DNA of 64,000 bases from Gammaproteobacteria bacterium (GTDB lineage Bacteria > Pseudomonadota > Gammaproteobacteria > Steroidobacterales > Steroidobacteraceae): the NCBI GenBank assembly GCA_004297335.1, contig SCUD01000140.1:1-64000 (forward strand), read 5' to 3'. Positions within the stretch are counted from its first letter, which is position 1. The number at the start of each line of letters is the position of its first letter. Below are positions 18,304-27,427 of the stretch, in pieces. The translations under genes and the position numbers were made by a program. Below the pieces are notes generated by a model, which searched no databases, was not told the origin of the DNA, and saw only the letters and a program-made list of their open reading frames with translations.

Positions 18304-19707
18304 ATGCTCAACGTCGAGTACCGCAAGGTCGAGGCGCTGATCCCCTATGCCCGCAATCCGCGCACGCACACCGACCAGCAGGTGGCCAAGATCGCCGCCA
18401 GCATCGTCGAGTACGGCTGGACTAACCCGGTCCTGGTGGATGGTGATAACGGCATCATCGCCGGCCACGGCCGCATGGCTGCCGCGCGCAAGCTGGGACT
18501 CGATGAAGTACCAGTGATCGAACTGGCTCACCTGTCAGTGTCACAAAAGCGCGCCTACGTCATCTCCGACAACCGGCTGGCACTTGATGCCGGTTGGAAT
18601 GAGGAACTGCTGGCACTGGAACTGGCCGAGTTGTCCGAGGCTGGGTACGACCTGGCGCTAACCGGCTTCGAGGATGCGGAGATCGAGGCGTTACTGGCGG
18701 ATGACGCGGCAGCTGAAGATATCAGCCAGGCGCAAAATGCCGATGAACCGGACGCCGCAGACGACGTGCCCGATGCGCCTGCCGTGCCGGTTTCCCGCAT
18801 CGGTGACGTCTGGGCCATCGGCCCTCACCGATTGATCTGCGGTGACGCCACCGACCGGACTGTGGTCGCCACGCTGATGCAAGGCGACGCGGGGCGCCTG
18901 TGCTTCACCTCGCCGCCCTATGGCAACCAGCGCGACTACACCAGCGGCGGCATCGCGGATTGGGATGGCCTGATGCGCGATGTGTTCGGCAATGTGCCGA
19001 TGGCCGACGATGGGCAGGTGCTGGTCAACCTCGGGCTGATCCACCGCGACAACGAAGTCATCCCGTATTGGGACGCGTGGCTCAGCTGGATGCGCACGCA
19101 AGGCTGGCGGCGCTTCGCCTGGTACGTCTGGGATCAAGGTCCGGGCATGCCTGGCGACTGGGCCGGGCGCTTCGCCCCGAGCTTCGAGTTCGTCTTCCAC
19201 TTCAACCGGCAGAGCCGCAAGCCCAACAAGATCGTGCCCTGCAAGCATGCGGGCCAGGAGTCGCATCTGCGTGCCGATGGCTCATCCACGGCGATGCGCG
19301 GTAAGGATGGCGAAGTGGGCGGCTGGACGCACAAGGGCCAGCCCACGCAAGACACCCGGATTCCTGACTCGGTGATCCGCGTGATGCGCCACAAAGGCAA
19401 GATCGGTCAGGACATCGACCACCCAGCCGTGTTCCCGGTGGCCCTGCCGGCGTTCGCCATCGAGGCCTACACCGGTACAGGTGACATTGTGTTCGATCCG
19501 TTCGGTGGCAGCGGCACAACGATGCTGGCTGCCCAACGCACCGGCCGCGTTAGCCGCACGGTCGAGATCGCGCCCGGGTACGTGGATGTTGCCATCAAAC
19601 GCTTCCAGCAGAACCACCCCGCCGTGCCTGTCACGCTGCTGGCCACTGGCCAGTCCTTTGACGACGTCGCCAATGAACGTCTGGCCGCCACGGAGGAAGA
19701 GCAATGA
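18304..19707 (+). CDS. ParB-like domain + DNA methyltransferase fusion (SPPY)
   Basis: ParB-like 'VEALIPYARNPRTHTDQQ...GIIAGHGR'; MTase 'FTSPPYGNQRDY' then 'FDPFGGSGTTMLA'. Confidence 0.92.
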   Translation: MLNVEYRKVEALIPYARNPRTHTDQQVAKIAASIVEYGWTNPVLVDGDNGIIAGHGRMAAARKLGLDEVPVIELAHLSVSQKRAYVISDNRLALDAGWNEELLALELAELSEAGYDLALTGFEDAEIEALLADDAAAEDISQAQNADEPDAADDVPDAPAVPVSRIGDVWAIGPHRLICGDATDRTVVATLMQGDAGRLCFTSPPYGNQRDYTSGGIADWDGLMRDVFGNVPMADDGQVLVNLGLIHRDNEVIPYWDAWLSWMRTQGWRRFAWYVWDQGPGMPGDWAGRFAPSFEFVFHFNRQSRKPNKIVPCKHAGQESHLRADGSSTAMRGKDGEVGGWTHKGQPTQDTRIPDSVIRVMRHKGKIGQDIDHPAVFPVALPAFAIEAYTGTGDIVFDPFGGSGTTMLAAQRTGRVSRTVEIAPGYVDVAIKRFQQNHPAVPVTLLATGQSFDDVANERLAATEEEQ

Positions 19708-20975
19708 ACGCCTCCTGGCTTGCCGACAAGATCGAGCAGTGGCCCACCGCCAAGCTGGTGCCCTATGCCCGCAACGCACGAACGCACTCGGATGATCAGG
19801 TGACACAGATCGCTGCGTCGATTGCCGAGTTCGGGTTCACCAATCCGATCCTGGCGGGCAGCGATGGCGTTATCGTCGCCGGACACGGACGGCTCGCCGC
19901 TGCCCAGAAGCTGGGCCTGGAGATCGTGCCGGTGGTCGTGCTCGACCATCTGAGCCCCACGCAGCGCCGGGCGCTGGTGATTGCCGACAACCGCATCGCC
20001 GAGAACGCGGGTTGGGACGAGGCGATGCTGCGCATCGAAATGGCTGACCTGCTGGACGCCGACTTCGATCTGTCGCTCACCGGTTTCGATGCGGACGCGC
20101 TGGCCGAGTTGATGGCGGGCGATGAGCCGGATGGTGCGGGCGAAACCGATGACGATGCGGTGCCCGAGGTGTTCGAGACACCCATCTCGCGCTCGGGCGA
20201 CGTCTGGCTGCTTGGCGGTCACCGCCTGTTGTGTGGCGACTCCACCGTGGCGGAGAGCTACGACCGCCTTCTCGATGGAACGGAGGTAGACATGGTCTTC
20301 ACCGATCCGCCGTACAACGTGAACTACGCCAACAGCGCCAAAGACAAGATGCGCGGCAAGGATCGCGCGATCCTGAATGACAACCTCGGCGACGGCTTCT
20401 ACGATTTCCTGCTGATGGCTTTGACGCCGACCATCGCGCATTGCCGGGGTGGAATCTACGTGGCGATGTCGTCCAGCGAACTGGATGTGCTGCAGGCCGC
20501 ATTCCGCGCAGCCGGTGGCAAGTGGTCGACGTTCATCATCTGGTCCAAGAACACCTTCACGCTGGGCCGCGCCGACTACCAGCGCCAGTACGAGCCGATC
20601 CTGTACGGATGGCGCGAGGGCGCGCAACGCCACTGGTGTGGCGACCGCGATCAGGGTGACGTCTGGCACATCAAGAAGCCGCAGAAAAACGACCTGCACC
20701 CAACGATGAAGCCAGTGGAACTGGTCGAGCGGGCGATTCGCAATTCGAGCCGTCCCGGCAACGTAGTGCTCGACCCCTTCGGTGGTTCCGGAACGACGCT
20801 GATCGCCGCCGAGAAATCGGGGCGCGTGGCACGGATGATCGAACTCGATCCGAAGTACGTCGATGTGATCGTGCGCCGTTGGCAGGGCTGGACATGCAAG
20901 CAGGCAACCCGGGAATCGGATGGCGCGTTGTTCGATGATCAGGCGACGAGCGAGTCCTCGACGATCTCGCAGTGA
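19704..20975 (+). CDS. ParB-like domain + DNA methyltransferase fusion (DPPY)
   Basis: 'KLVPYARNARTHSDDQ...VIVAGHGRLAAAQKLG'; 'FTDPPYNVNY', 'LDPFGGSGTTLIAAE'. Confidence 0.93.
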   Translation: MNASWLADKIEQWPTAKLVPYARNARTHSDDQVTQIAASIAEFGFTNPILAGSDGVIVAGHGRLAAAQKLGLEIVPVVVLDHLSPTQRRALVIADNRIAENAGWDEAMLRIEMADLLDADFDLSLTGFDADALAELMAGDEPDGAGETDDDAVPEVFETPISRSGDVWLLGGHRLLCGDSTVAESYDRLLDGTEVDMVFTDPPYNVNYANSAKDKMRGKDRAILNDNLGDGFYDFLLMALTPTIAHCRGGIYVAMSSSELDVLQAAFRAAGGKWSTFIIWSKNTFTLGRADYQRQYEPILYGWREGAQRHWCGDRDQGDVWHIKKPQKNDLHPTMKPVELVERAIRNSSRPGNVVLDPFGGSGTTLIAAEKSGRVARMIELDPKYVDVIVRRWQGWTCKQATRESDGALFDDQATSESSTISQ

Positions 20976-21307
20976 ATCACAAAGCCCGTCAGATAAGGCA
21001 GGCCGCGCGGGATGCCGTACTGCTTGCTGGTCTGGCGGCCAATCGTCCAGCTCATCCAGCGCTGAGTGGCGGCGTTGATTGCTTCTGCCAGGGTCTGCCC
21101 TTGGTACAGCCCGTTCTGGACATCGTCCGCAAAGTGGCGTCCGTGGCGGCTGTCGAGGAAGACCCGTACCGACTCGAGGGGCTGGCTCGTGGCGTTCGAG
21201 ACGGCGGTCATCGCCAAGGGCCACGCGGCGCTGGCGCGCTCGTTCATCGTGCCCCAAAAGCCCCAGCTTTCGTTCTGGGTAGCAGGGATCTGGTTCGTGG
21301 TGTTCAT
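20939..21307 (-). CDS. Phage-associated hypothetical protein (leader-repeat gene 1)
   Basis: MNTTNQIPATQNESWGFWGTMNERASAAW...; ATG at 21307 with SD AAGGAG. Confidence 0.72.
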   Translation of the reverse strand: MNTTNQIPATQNESWGFWGTMNERASAAWPLAMTAVSNATSQPLESVRVFLDSRHGRHFADDVQNGLYQGQTLAEAINAATQRWMSWTIGRQTSKQYGIPRGLPYLTGFVIHCEIVEDSLVA

Positions 21308-21344
21308 CGTTGGCTCCTTGGGGTCTGATCGTTGCGACACCCGT

Positions 21345-21375
21345 AGTAACGCGCTGTTCGATTGAGAAGCCAAGC
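21345..21375 (-). promoter_or_regulatory. 31-bp leader repeat, copy B
   Basis: AGTAACGCGCTG-TTCGATTGA-GAAGCCAAGC (+ strand reading). Confidence 0.8.
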
Positions 21376-21405
21376 GGGTCTTGGCCTCTTTCTCGATCTT
21401 TCTGA

Positions 21406-21921
21406 TCAGGCAATCCGGTAGATCCGCTCACCACCCGTGGCCTTGTCCGAGACGATGGTCAGACCAAGCTTTTTCTTGAAGGCGCCGGCAAAGGTGCCGC
21501 GCACGGTGTGCGCCTGCCATCCGGTCGCGCCGCAGATCTGAGCAATGGTGGCGCCTTCGGGGCGCTGCAGCATCCGGAGCACTTCGGCCTGCTTGCTGTT
21601 CTCGCGGGTACGCGGTTTGGGCTGCGCTGTGGCGGTCGCCTTGGCCCACGTGGCCTCGGCTGTCGTCACGGCGGCTTCGATCTCGGGGTCTGACGCGACA
21701 GGCGCGGGACGAGCCCGCCCCATCGCGTCGTAGCCCTCGGCGGCAACGAACCAATCGGTACCGTCGGTGGTGATCAGGGCACGATTAAAAAGGCCGTCGA
21801 TGACCTTCTTGCGAGCGCCGCCTTTGATGTTGTCGGGGAACCAGTCGATCTTGCCGCCGGTGTGTTCGAGGGCGTAGGCCAGTATCGCGTGCTGGGCTGG
21901 GGTGAATTGTGTGGTGGTCAT
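21406..21921 (-). CDS. DUF3489 domain protein (leader-repeat gene 2)
   Basis: 'SKQAEVLRMLQRPEGATIAQICGATGWQAHTVRGTFAGAFKKKLGL' DUF3489 signature. Confidence 0.88.
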   Translation of the reverse strand: MTTTQFTPAQHAILAYALEHTGGKIDWFPDNIKGGARKKVIDGLFNRALITTDGTDWFVAAEGYDAMGRARPAPVASDPEIEAAVTTAEATWAKATATAQPKPRTRENSKQAEVLRMLQRPEGATIAQICGATGWQAHTVRGTFAGAFKKKLGLTIVSDKATGGERIYRIA

Positions 21922-21957
21922 TTTCTGCTCCTTGGCAGTGGTTGATGGGGTGACGTG

Positions 21958-21988
21958 ATGAACGCGCTGTTCGCAATTGAAGCCAAGC
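21958..21988 (-). promoter_or_regulatory. 31-bp leader repeat, copy C
   Basis: ATGAACGCGCTG-TTCGCAATT-GAAGCCAAGC. Confidence 0.8.
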
Positions 21989-22006
21989 GTTTTTTCCGCT
22001 TCTTTC

Positions 22007-22195
22007 TCAGTCCGACTTCGCAGCCTGCCGACCCGCCTCGTAAGCGGCCATCAGGGCGCTTTTGACGGCCCAGACGCTGACATCGTGGAAGTCCATTCGG
22101 TCGCTGTTGCGAGTCTCCAAGGACTCGATGAACAGGTGGTCTAGCGCAATCTTTTGGAGCAGGTTTTCGAGGGCTTTGTCGTCTTGCCTGGTCAT
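22007..22195 (-). CDS. DUF6900-like small protein (leader-repeat gene 3)
   Basis: MTRQDDKALENLLQKIALDHLFIESLETRNSDRMDFHDVSVWAVKSALMAAYEAGRQ. Confidence 0.78.
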   Translation of the reverse strand: MTRQDDKALENLLQKIALDHLFIESLETRNSDRMDFHDVSVWAVKSALMAAYEAGRQAAKSD

Positions 22196-22230
22196 GTGCG
22201 TCTCCTTGTGACGTTGTTGATGCTGATGAC

Positions 22231-22261
22231 ATGAACGCGCTGTTCCAGATGGAAGCCAAGC
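22231..22261 (-). promoter_or_regulatory. 31-bp leader repeat, copy D
   Basis: ATGAACGCGCTG-TTCCAGATG-GAAGCCAAGC. Confidence 0.8.
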
Positions 22262-22313
22262 TCAATCCAGAGGAATGACGATCAAATGATTGAAGGGGCC
22301 ACCGGTTCTCACC

Positions 22314-22850
22314 ATGGGCATTTCGATACGCGCTTACGGCCGCCACCGTGGCGTGACCGACACCGCTGTTCACAAGGCGATTCGCGCCGGGCGCATCACG
22401 CCAGAAGCTGACGGAACCATCGATGCCGACCGCGCAGATCGCGAGTGGACGCGCAACTCGGATGCGCCCAAGGCAGGCACCCGTGCCAAGGCGACGAAAG
22501 TGGTCGTACCGGAGTCAGGCACACCGTCGACCGATGGACCGGCCGCCTTGCCCACGGGTGGCACGTCGTTGCTCCAAGCGCGCACGGTCAACGAAGTGGT
22601 CAAGGCGCAAACCAACAAGGTGCGATTGGCCCGTCTCAAAGGTGAGCTGGTCGATCGGCCACAGGCCATCGCGCATGTATTCAAGCTGGCGCGCTCCGAG
22701 CGCGATGCGTGGCTCAACTGGCCCGCGCGCATCTCGGCGCAGATGGCCGCCAAGCTCGATGTCGATCCGCACGCCATGCACGTGGCGCTGGAAGCCGCTG
22801 TGCGCGATCACCTGCAAGAGCTGGGCGAACTTCGTCCTCGGGTGGACTGA
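22314..22850 (+). CDS. Terminase small subunit-like protein
   Basis: N-terminal HTH; immediately upstream of the terminase large subunit with start/stop overlap. Confidence 0.75.
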   Translation: MGISIRAYGRHRGVTDTAVHKAIRAGRITPEADGTIDADRADREWTRNSDAPKAGTRAKATKVVVPESGTPSTDGPAALPTGGTSLLQARTVNEVVKAQTNKVRLARLKGELVDRPQAIAHVFKLARSERDAWLNWPARISAQMAAKLDVDPHAMHVALEAAVRDHLQELGELRPRVD

Positions 22851-24811
22851 TGCTGGATGTGGATTACGAGGGCGCGGCGGAAATCGAGCGCGCCTGGCGC
22901 GAAGGACTGACGCCGGACCCATTGCTGACCGTATCCGAATGGTCGGATCGGCACCGGATGCTTTCCAGCAAGGCATCCGCTGAGCCGGGACGCTGGCGGA
23001 CCAGCCGCACGCCGTACCTGAAGGCGATCATGGACTGCCTGTCGCCGACCTCGCCGGTCGAGCGTGTGGTGTTCATGAAGGCCGCCCAGCTCGGCGCGAC
23101 CGAGATGGGTTCGAACTGGATCGGCTACGTGATCCACCACGCGCCAGGGCCAATGATGGCTGTGTGGCCGACAGTGGAAATGGCCAAGCGCAACTCCAAG
23201 CAGCGTATCGATCCGCTGATCGAGGAGTCGGGTGTTCTGGCCGAGCTAATTGCACCGGCCAGGAGCCGGGACTCGGGCAACACCATTCTCGCGAAGGAGT
23301 TCCGGGGCGGCGTCCTGGTAATGACGGGCGCCAACAGCGCGGTCGGACTGCGATCGATGCCAGTGCGCTACCTGTTCCTCGACGAGGTGGATGGCTATCC
23401 GCTGGACGTCGAGGGCGAAGGCGATGCGATTTCGCTGGCAGAAGCGCGTACCCGAACCTTCGCGCGCCGCAAGATCTTCATCGTCTCGACGCCGACGATC
23501 TCGGGTGCGAGCGCCATCGAACGGGAATATGAGGCATCTGATCAGCGACGCTACTTTGTGCCCTGCCCACACTGCTCGCATCGCCAGTGGCTGCGATTCG
23601 AGCAGCTGCGGTGGGAAAAGGGTCAACCGGAGAGCGCCGCCTACGTCTGTGAGTCCTGCGATGCACCGATTTTGGAGCACCACAAGACCTGGATGCTGGA
23701 ACACGGCGAGTGGCGCGCATTGGCACCAGAGAACGGCGCCAAGACCGCAGGCTTCCACTTGTCGTCGCTCTACAGCCCGGTGGGCTGGCGCAGTTGGCGT
23801 GAGATTGCCGTTACCTGGGAACTGGTCGTGAGCAAGGAGTCAGGATCGGCGGCAGCCATCAAGACGTTCAAGAACACGGAACTGGGCGAGACCTGGGTCG
23901 AGGAAGGCGAAGCACCAGATTGGCAGCGCCTCGTGGAGAGACGCGAGGACTACCCGGTCGGATCGGTTCCCCCCGGTGGACTCTTGCTGGTGGGCGGCGC
24001 TGATGTACAGAAGGACCGCATTGAGGCCTCCATCTGGGCCTTCGGGCGCGGCAAGGAGTCCTGGCTTGTCGAGCATCGCGTGTTGATGGGCGATACGGCC
24101 CGAGACGCGGTCTGGAAGCAACTGGCGGATCTACTTGCGGAGAACTGGACGCATGCATCCGGCGCGGCACTGCCGCTGGCAAGATTCGCCTTGGACACCG
24201 GGTTTGCCACCCAAGAGGCCTACACCTTCGTGCGGGCCTGCCGGGACCCGCGCGTCATGGCCGTCAAGGGTGTTGCGCGTGGCGCGGCACTGATCGGTAC
24301 GCCCACCGCCGTGGATATCTCGAAGGGCGGCAAGAAGCTGCGCCGAGGCATCAAGGTGTTCTCGGTTGCCGTCGGCATTGCCAAGCTCGAGCTCTACAAC
24401 AACCTGCGCAAATCGGCGGATGTGGCCGAGGACGGAACGAGTCCGGTCTACCCAGCAGGGTTCATCCATCTGCCACATGTGGACGCAGAGTTCATCCAGC
24501 AGCTGTGTTCGGAACAACTGATCACACGCCGTAACCGGAATGGCTTTCCCATCCGGGAGTGGCAAAAGATGCGCGAGCGTAACGAGGCCCTGGACTGCTA
24601 CGTCTACGCACGCGCCGCCGCTTCAGCGGCAGGACTGGATCGTTTCGACGAGCGCCATTGGCGCGAGCTGGCCCGACAACTGGGGATGGCCGATCCGCCT
24701 GAACCAACTGCCACCGTAACGACTGACGAGGCCACCCAACGCGGTGGCCTCGCTGTTTCTGGGCCAGGTCGCCGCGCACGCCAGTTGGTGCGCAGCCGCT
24801 GGCTCTCCTGA
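22850..24811 (+). CDS. Phage terminase large subunit, GpA family
   Basis: 'VVFMKAAQLGATEMGSNWIGYVIHHAPGPMMAVWPT' and 'RYLFLDEVDGYPLDVEGEGDAISLAEARTRTF' are GpA-like. Confidence 0.93.
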   Translation: MLDVDYEGAAEIERAWREGLTPDPLLTVSEWSDRHRMLSSKASAEPGRWRTSRTPYLKAIMDCLSPTSPVERVVFMKAAQLGATEMGSNWIGYVIHHAPGPMMAVWPTVEMAKRNSKQRIDPLIEESGVLAELIAPARSRDSGNTILAKEFRGGVLVMTGANSAVGLRSMPVRYLFLDEVDGYPLDVEGEGDAISLAEARTRTFARRKIFIVSTPTISGASAIEREYEASDQRRYFVPCPHCSHRQWLRFEQLRWEKGQPESAAYVCESCDAPILEHHKTWMLEHGEWRALAPENGAKTAGFHLSSLYSPVGWRSWREIAVTWELVVSKESGSAAAIKTFKNTELGETWVEEGEAPDWQRLVERREDYPVGSVPPGGLLLVGGADVQKDRIEASIWAFGRGKESWLVEHRVLMGDTARDAVWKQLADLLAENWTHASGAALPLARFALDTGFATQEAYTFVRACRDPRVMAVKGVARGAALIGTPTAVDISKGGKKLRRGIKVFSVAVGIAKLELYNNLRKSADVAEDGTSPVYPAGFIHLPHVDAEFIQQLCSEQLITRRNRNGFPIREWQKMRERNEALDCYVYARAAASAAGLDRFDERHWRELARQLGMADPPEPTATVTTDEATQRGGLAVSGPGRRARQLVRSRWLS

Positions 24812-24828
24812 TCAACAAAGGACATCCC

Positions 24829-25320
24829 ATGAGTTTGCAGACCCGTATCGAGAGCCTGGTGATTCGCATCGCCCAGGAGTTCAACACGCTCAACGGTAAG
24901 ACCGGCACGTTGGCGAGCCTGACCACGACTGACAAGTCGAGTCTGGTGGCCGCCATCAACGAGCTTCAGTCAGCCGTTCTCAGCGGCACCGGCATCGACG
25001 ACGCCAACGTAGCGCTGACCACCACCTACTCGTCGACCAAGATCGTCACGCTGCTCGATACGCTCAAGACCGAGATCCTGGGCGGCGCAGATGCTGCCTA
25101 CGACACGCTGGTCGAGATCCAGCAGTTGCTACAGGACGGGACCAGCGGCCTCGATGCGCTGCTCGCGGCCATCAACAACCGCGTGCGCTTCGATGCCGCG
25201 CAGACGCTGACCGTCATCGAGCAACAGCAGGCCCGATCGAACATCGGCGCCATTGCACTGACGGCCATTGGCGATGCCGACACCGACTTTGTCGCCGTGT
25301 TCGAGGGAGCGCTGGTCTGA
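24829..25320 (+). CDS. Tail-fibre-like hypothetical protein
   Basis: Coiled N-terminus and 'NNRVRFDAAQTLTVIEQQQARSNIGA' tail-fibre motif. Confidence 0.65.
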   Translation: MSLQTRIESLVIRIAQEFNTLNGKTGTLASLTTTDKSSLVAAINELQSAVLSGTGIDDANVALTTTYSSTKIVTLLDTLKTEILGGADAAYDTLVEIQQLLQDGTSGLDALLAAINNRVRFDAAQTLTVIEQQQARSNIGAIALTAIGDADTDFVAVFEGALV

Positions 25321-25712
25321 TGTCGCTTTCCGATCGAATCACATCTCTCGCCGCGCGTATTGGCATCGAGGTGAAAGCCAAGATCGACGCATCTCATCCG
25401 GGGCTTGCTCGCGCGTGGGTGAGCTTTGGCTACGTCAACGGGCAGATGGTGATGCACAGCGCTCATAACGTCGTGAGCGTGGAGCGCCTGGCGACCGGTC
25501 GTTACCGCGTCCATTTCACGCAACCGATGTCCGATACAGATTACTGCTGGATTGCACTGGCGCGCAGCAGCACCGACAACGGCACACAGCGGGTCGCCAT
25601 CGTCCGTGCCAGCGCCGACCAAAAGACTGCCAACTACGTTGATGTCGCCTGCGCCACGATGGCAACGTCGTTTGCCGACTCCACCGAGATCAACCTGGTG
25701 GTGTATCGCTGA
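25320..25712 (+). CDS. Hypothetical virion-associated protein (130 aa)
   Basis: Shares an 'MSL..RI.SL..RI' start with the preceding ORF; beta-rich C-terminus. Confidence 0.6.
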   Translation: MSLSDRITSLAARIGIEVKAKIDASHPGLARAWVSFGYVNGQMVMHSAHNVVSVERLATGRYRVHFTQPMSDTDYCWIALARSSTDNGTQRVAIVRASADQKTANYVDVACATMATSFADSTEINLVVYR

Positions 25713-25933
25713 TGGCCTACACCCAATCCCAACTCGATGCGCTCGAAGCCGCGCTGGCCAAGGGCGAGCGCCGCGTGAGTTTCGGCGACAAGACCATCGA
25801 GTACCGCACCATCGAGGAACTGGGTGCCGCCATTCGCGAGGTCAAACGAGGACTGTTTGATGACGCCGTCGCAACCGGCCTGTGGCCAGGCGCTCCGCGC
25901 CAGATCCGCGTCGCGACCCGGAAGGCCACCTGA
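25712..25933 (+). CDS. Head-tail joining protein (gpW-like)
   Basis: MAYTQSQLDALEAALAKGERRVSFGDKTIEYRTIEEL; upstream of portal. Confidence 0.82.
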   Translation: MAYTQSQLDALEAALAKGERRVSFGDKTIEYRTIEELGAAIREVKRGLFDDAVATGLWPGAPRQIRVATRKAT

Positions 25934-27417
25934 TGAGCTGGTTCTCCAAACTTCGACGAGGTCTGTTTGGTGGCCCGTCACCGACCTATGACGGCATCGG
26001 CGGTGGCCGACGCGCGATTGCCTGGCAGGTCAGCAACCCTGGCGCGGTCGCCGCGCTGGCTTTCACCCAGAACGAGCTCCGAGCCAAGAGCCGGGATCTG
26101 GTACGACGCAACGCTTGGGCGGCTGCCGGCGTGGAGGCTTTCGTCGCCAACGCGATCGGCACCGGCATCAAGCCGCAGTCGATGCTCCCGGACAACGCGC
26201 TTCGAGAAACCATTCACTCGCTCTGGTGGGACTGGTGTGAAGAGGCGGACGCGGCTGGCTTGACCGACTTCTACGGCCTGCAGGCACTCGCGTGCCGGGC
26301 AATGCTGGAAGGCGGGGAAGCCCTGGTGCGGCTGCGCTTTCGCCGCCCGGAAGATGGTCTGGCGGTCGGTCTGCAGCTCCAAGTGCTGGAACCAGAGCAC
26401 CTGCCCACGACGATGAACGTGGAGCTCCCCACCGGCAACGTGGTGCGGACCGGCATCGAGTTCGATCGTCTCGGTCGCCGCGCCGCATACCACCTGTATC
26501 GCTCGCATCCCGGCGATGGTGCGCTGGCGCCGATGTCCGGCACGGGTGGAATGGATACCGTGCGCGTGCCCGCTGACGAGATCATTCACATGTTCCGTCC
26601 GCTTCGTCCTGGCCAGATCCGGGGCGAGCCATGGCTGGCACGAGCGCTGGTCAAGCTCAATGAGTTGGACCAGTACGACGACGCTGAACTGGTACGCAAG
26701 AAGACGGCAGCCATGTTCGCGGGCTTCATTACGCGCCTCGCGCCCGAGGACAACCTCATGGGCGAAGGGCTGGCGGATGCCAGCGGCGTGTCCCTGGCGG
26801 GACTCGAACCCGGGACCATGCAGTTGCTGGAGCCTGGTGAGGACGTCAAGTTCAGCCAACCGGCAGACGTCGGCGCCAGCTACGCCGAATTCCTGCGCAT
26901 GCAGTTCCGGGCAGTTGCTGCGGCGATGGGCATCACCTACGAAATGCTCACCGGCGATCTGACGCAGGTGAACTACTCGTCGATTCGCGCCGGCTTGCTG
27001 GAGTTTCGCCGCCGCTGCGAGGCAATCCAGCATGGCGTGATCGTTCATCAGCTCTGCCGACCGATCTGGCGGGCATGGATGGAACAGGCTGCGCTCGAAG
27101 GCGCACTCGACCTCCCCGGCTTCGTCGGACGCAAACGGGAATACCTGGCCGCGAAGTGGATTCCGCAGGGCTGGCAGTGGGTCGACCCGAAGAAGGAGTT
27201 CGACGCGATGCTCACCGCGATTCGCGCCGGACTGCTTTCACGCTCCGAGGCCATTTCGGCCTTCGGCTACGACGCCGAGGACATCGACCGCGAGATCGCG
27301 GCGGACAACCAGCGGGCCGACGAACTCGGCCTGGTCTTCGATTCCGACCCGCGCCACGACAAAGCGCCCGTCAAAGCGGCGGAGACAGCCACCCCGGCTC
27401 CGCCGCAAGAACCCTAG
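25933..27417 (+). CDS. Phage portal protein (lambda family)
   Basis: 'ARSRDLVRRNAWAAAGVEAFVANAIGTGIKPQS' and 'EMLTGDLTQVNYSSIRAGLLEFRR'. Confidence 0.94.
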   Translation: MSWFSKLRRGLFGGPSPTYDGIGGGRRAIAWQVSNPGAVAALAFTQNELRAKSRDLVRRNAWAAAGVEAFVANAIGTGIKPQSMLPDNALRETIHSLWWDWCEEADAAGLTDFYGLQALACRAMLEGGEALVRLRFRRPEDGLAVGLQLQVLEPEHLPTTMNVELPTGNVVRTGIEFDRLGRRAAYHLYRSHPGDGALAPMSGTGGMDTVRVPADEIIHMFRPLRPGQIRGEPWLARALVKLNELDQYDDAELVRKKTAAMFAGFITRLAPEDNLMGEGLADASGVSLAGLEPGTMQLLEPGEDVKFSQPADVGASYAEFLRMQFRAVAAAMGITYEMLTGDLTQVNYSSIRAGLLEFRRRCEAIQHGVIVHQLCRPIWRAWMEQAALEGALDLPGFVGRKREYLAAKWIPQGWQWVDPKKEFDAMLTAIRAGLLSRSEAISAFGYDAEDIDREIAADNQRADELGLVFDSDPRHDKAPVKAAETATPAPPQEP

Positions 27418-27427
27418 GACAACTGAC

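Noticed and set aside
19467-21434. 655-aa reverse-strand ORF over the methyltransferase genes
   Set aside because: Antisense to two ORFs with clear MTase motifs; no domain recognised; typical GC-rich shadow ORF.
21345-22261. The 31-bp repeats as starts of a family of + strand micro-proteins (MNALFxxEAK)
   Set aside because: Copy B has AGT instead of ATG and an in-frame TGA, while the DNA arms and spacing remain conserved; a nucleic-acid-level role fits better.
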